Assembly (NCBI RefSeq): GCF_002093975.1
Contig: NZ_MSZZ01000075.1
Coordinates: 1-36,157, forward strand
From: Thermoactinospora rubra
GTDB taxonomy: Bacteria > Actinomycetota > Actinomycetes > Streptosporangiales > Streptosporangiaceae
Direction: 5' to 3'
Length of the DNA stretch: 36,157 nt
In this document: in pieces, positions 36,073 to 36,157 of the stretch
Layout of the letters: every line of letters starts with the position of its first letter
Position numbering within the stretch: position 1 is the first letter of the stretch
Program-made: the position numbers and the translations under genes
Notes under the pieces: generated by a model
Seen by the model: the letters and a program-made list of their open reading frames with translations, nothing else
What the model was told of the DNA's origin: nothing
Database searches by the model: none

Positions 36073-36157
36073 CCGTTCCCGCCGTGGCGCCTTCCGGGGC
36101 TGTTCGCGGGGTTAGGCTCAATGCCGGGTAGTTAAGAGAGGCTGTGGGCTGTCAAGC

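Overview
The window is chromosomal DNA of a very GC-rich actinomycete. Coding GC is about 70% or more, GTG starts are frequent, stop/start overlaps (ATGA, GTGA, TGATG) are common, and there are F420-type oxidoreductase families and RsbW/SpoIIE-type partner-switching proteins. It looks like a Streptosporangiales or Streptomyces-like genome; the genus cannot be fixed from sequence alone. No rRNA, tRNA, insertion sequence, CRISPR array or phage module was seen.

Layout. 1-9.2 kb: a mosaic of single genes: MscS-like/CmpX-type membrane protein, TetR regulator, sulfotransferase, beta-propeller glycosidase-like protein with a repeat-generated tail, metallo-beta-lactamase/rhodanese fusion, anti-sigma-type ATPase, HTH-PPOX protein and small membrane or coiled-coil proteins. 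9.2-13.2 kb: a decayed GH3 beta-glucosidase end, three MarR-family regulators with recognisable palindromic operators, a coupled MarR/TfoX-C/VOC operon, an ACT-domain membrane protein, a pyruvate-oxidase-like remnant and a BON protein. 13.2-17.3 kb: a signalling module of ATPase-STAS fusion, MEDS-STAS protein and divergent GAF/PAS/SpoIIE phosphatase. 17.3-22.6 kb: a sugar or polyol catabolic locus (two TIM-barrel isomerases, a Gfo/Idh/MocA dehydrogenase and a LacI regulator) with shared TTTCANTGAAA operators; the LacI gene is coupled to an ArsB/NhaD-type transporter. 22.8-24.8 kb: a KtrB/KtrA-type potassium uptake pair. 24.9-26.7 kb: an F420-type monooxygenase and a convergent methyltransferase.

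26.9-31.2 kb: an uninterrupted operon bioY / acyl-CoA ligase / thiolase-like / bioM / bioN. It combines a complete biotin ECF transporter with the ligase-thiolase pair that also accompanies a bioY paralogue in Bacillus (yhfUTS). The thiolase has lost two of its four classical active-site residues.

31.4-36.2 kb: after a strong terminator comes a long AT-richer leader, then a 47-residue Trp/Arg/Gly peptide built from hexapeptide repeats, whose stop codon overlaps the start codon of an ABC exporter. This peptide-exporter pair is the best candidate for an undescribed system here. It could be an exported cationic peptide with its exporter, or a Trp/Arg-rich leader peptide that senses translation and controls the exporter. 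An F420-type PPOX enzyme, a collapsed tspO-like remnant and a PHP-family endonuclease-Q-like protein finish the window.
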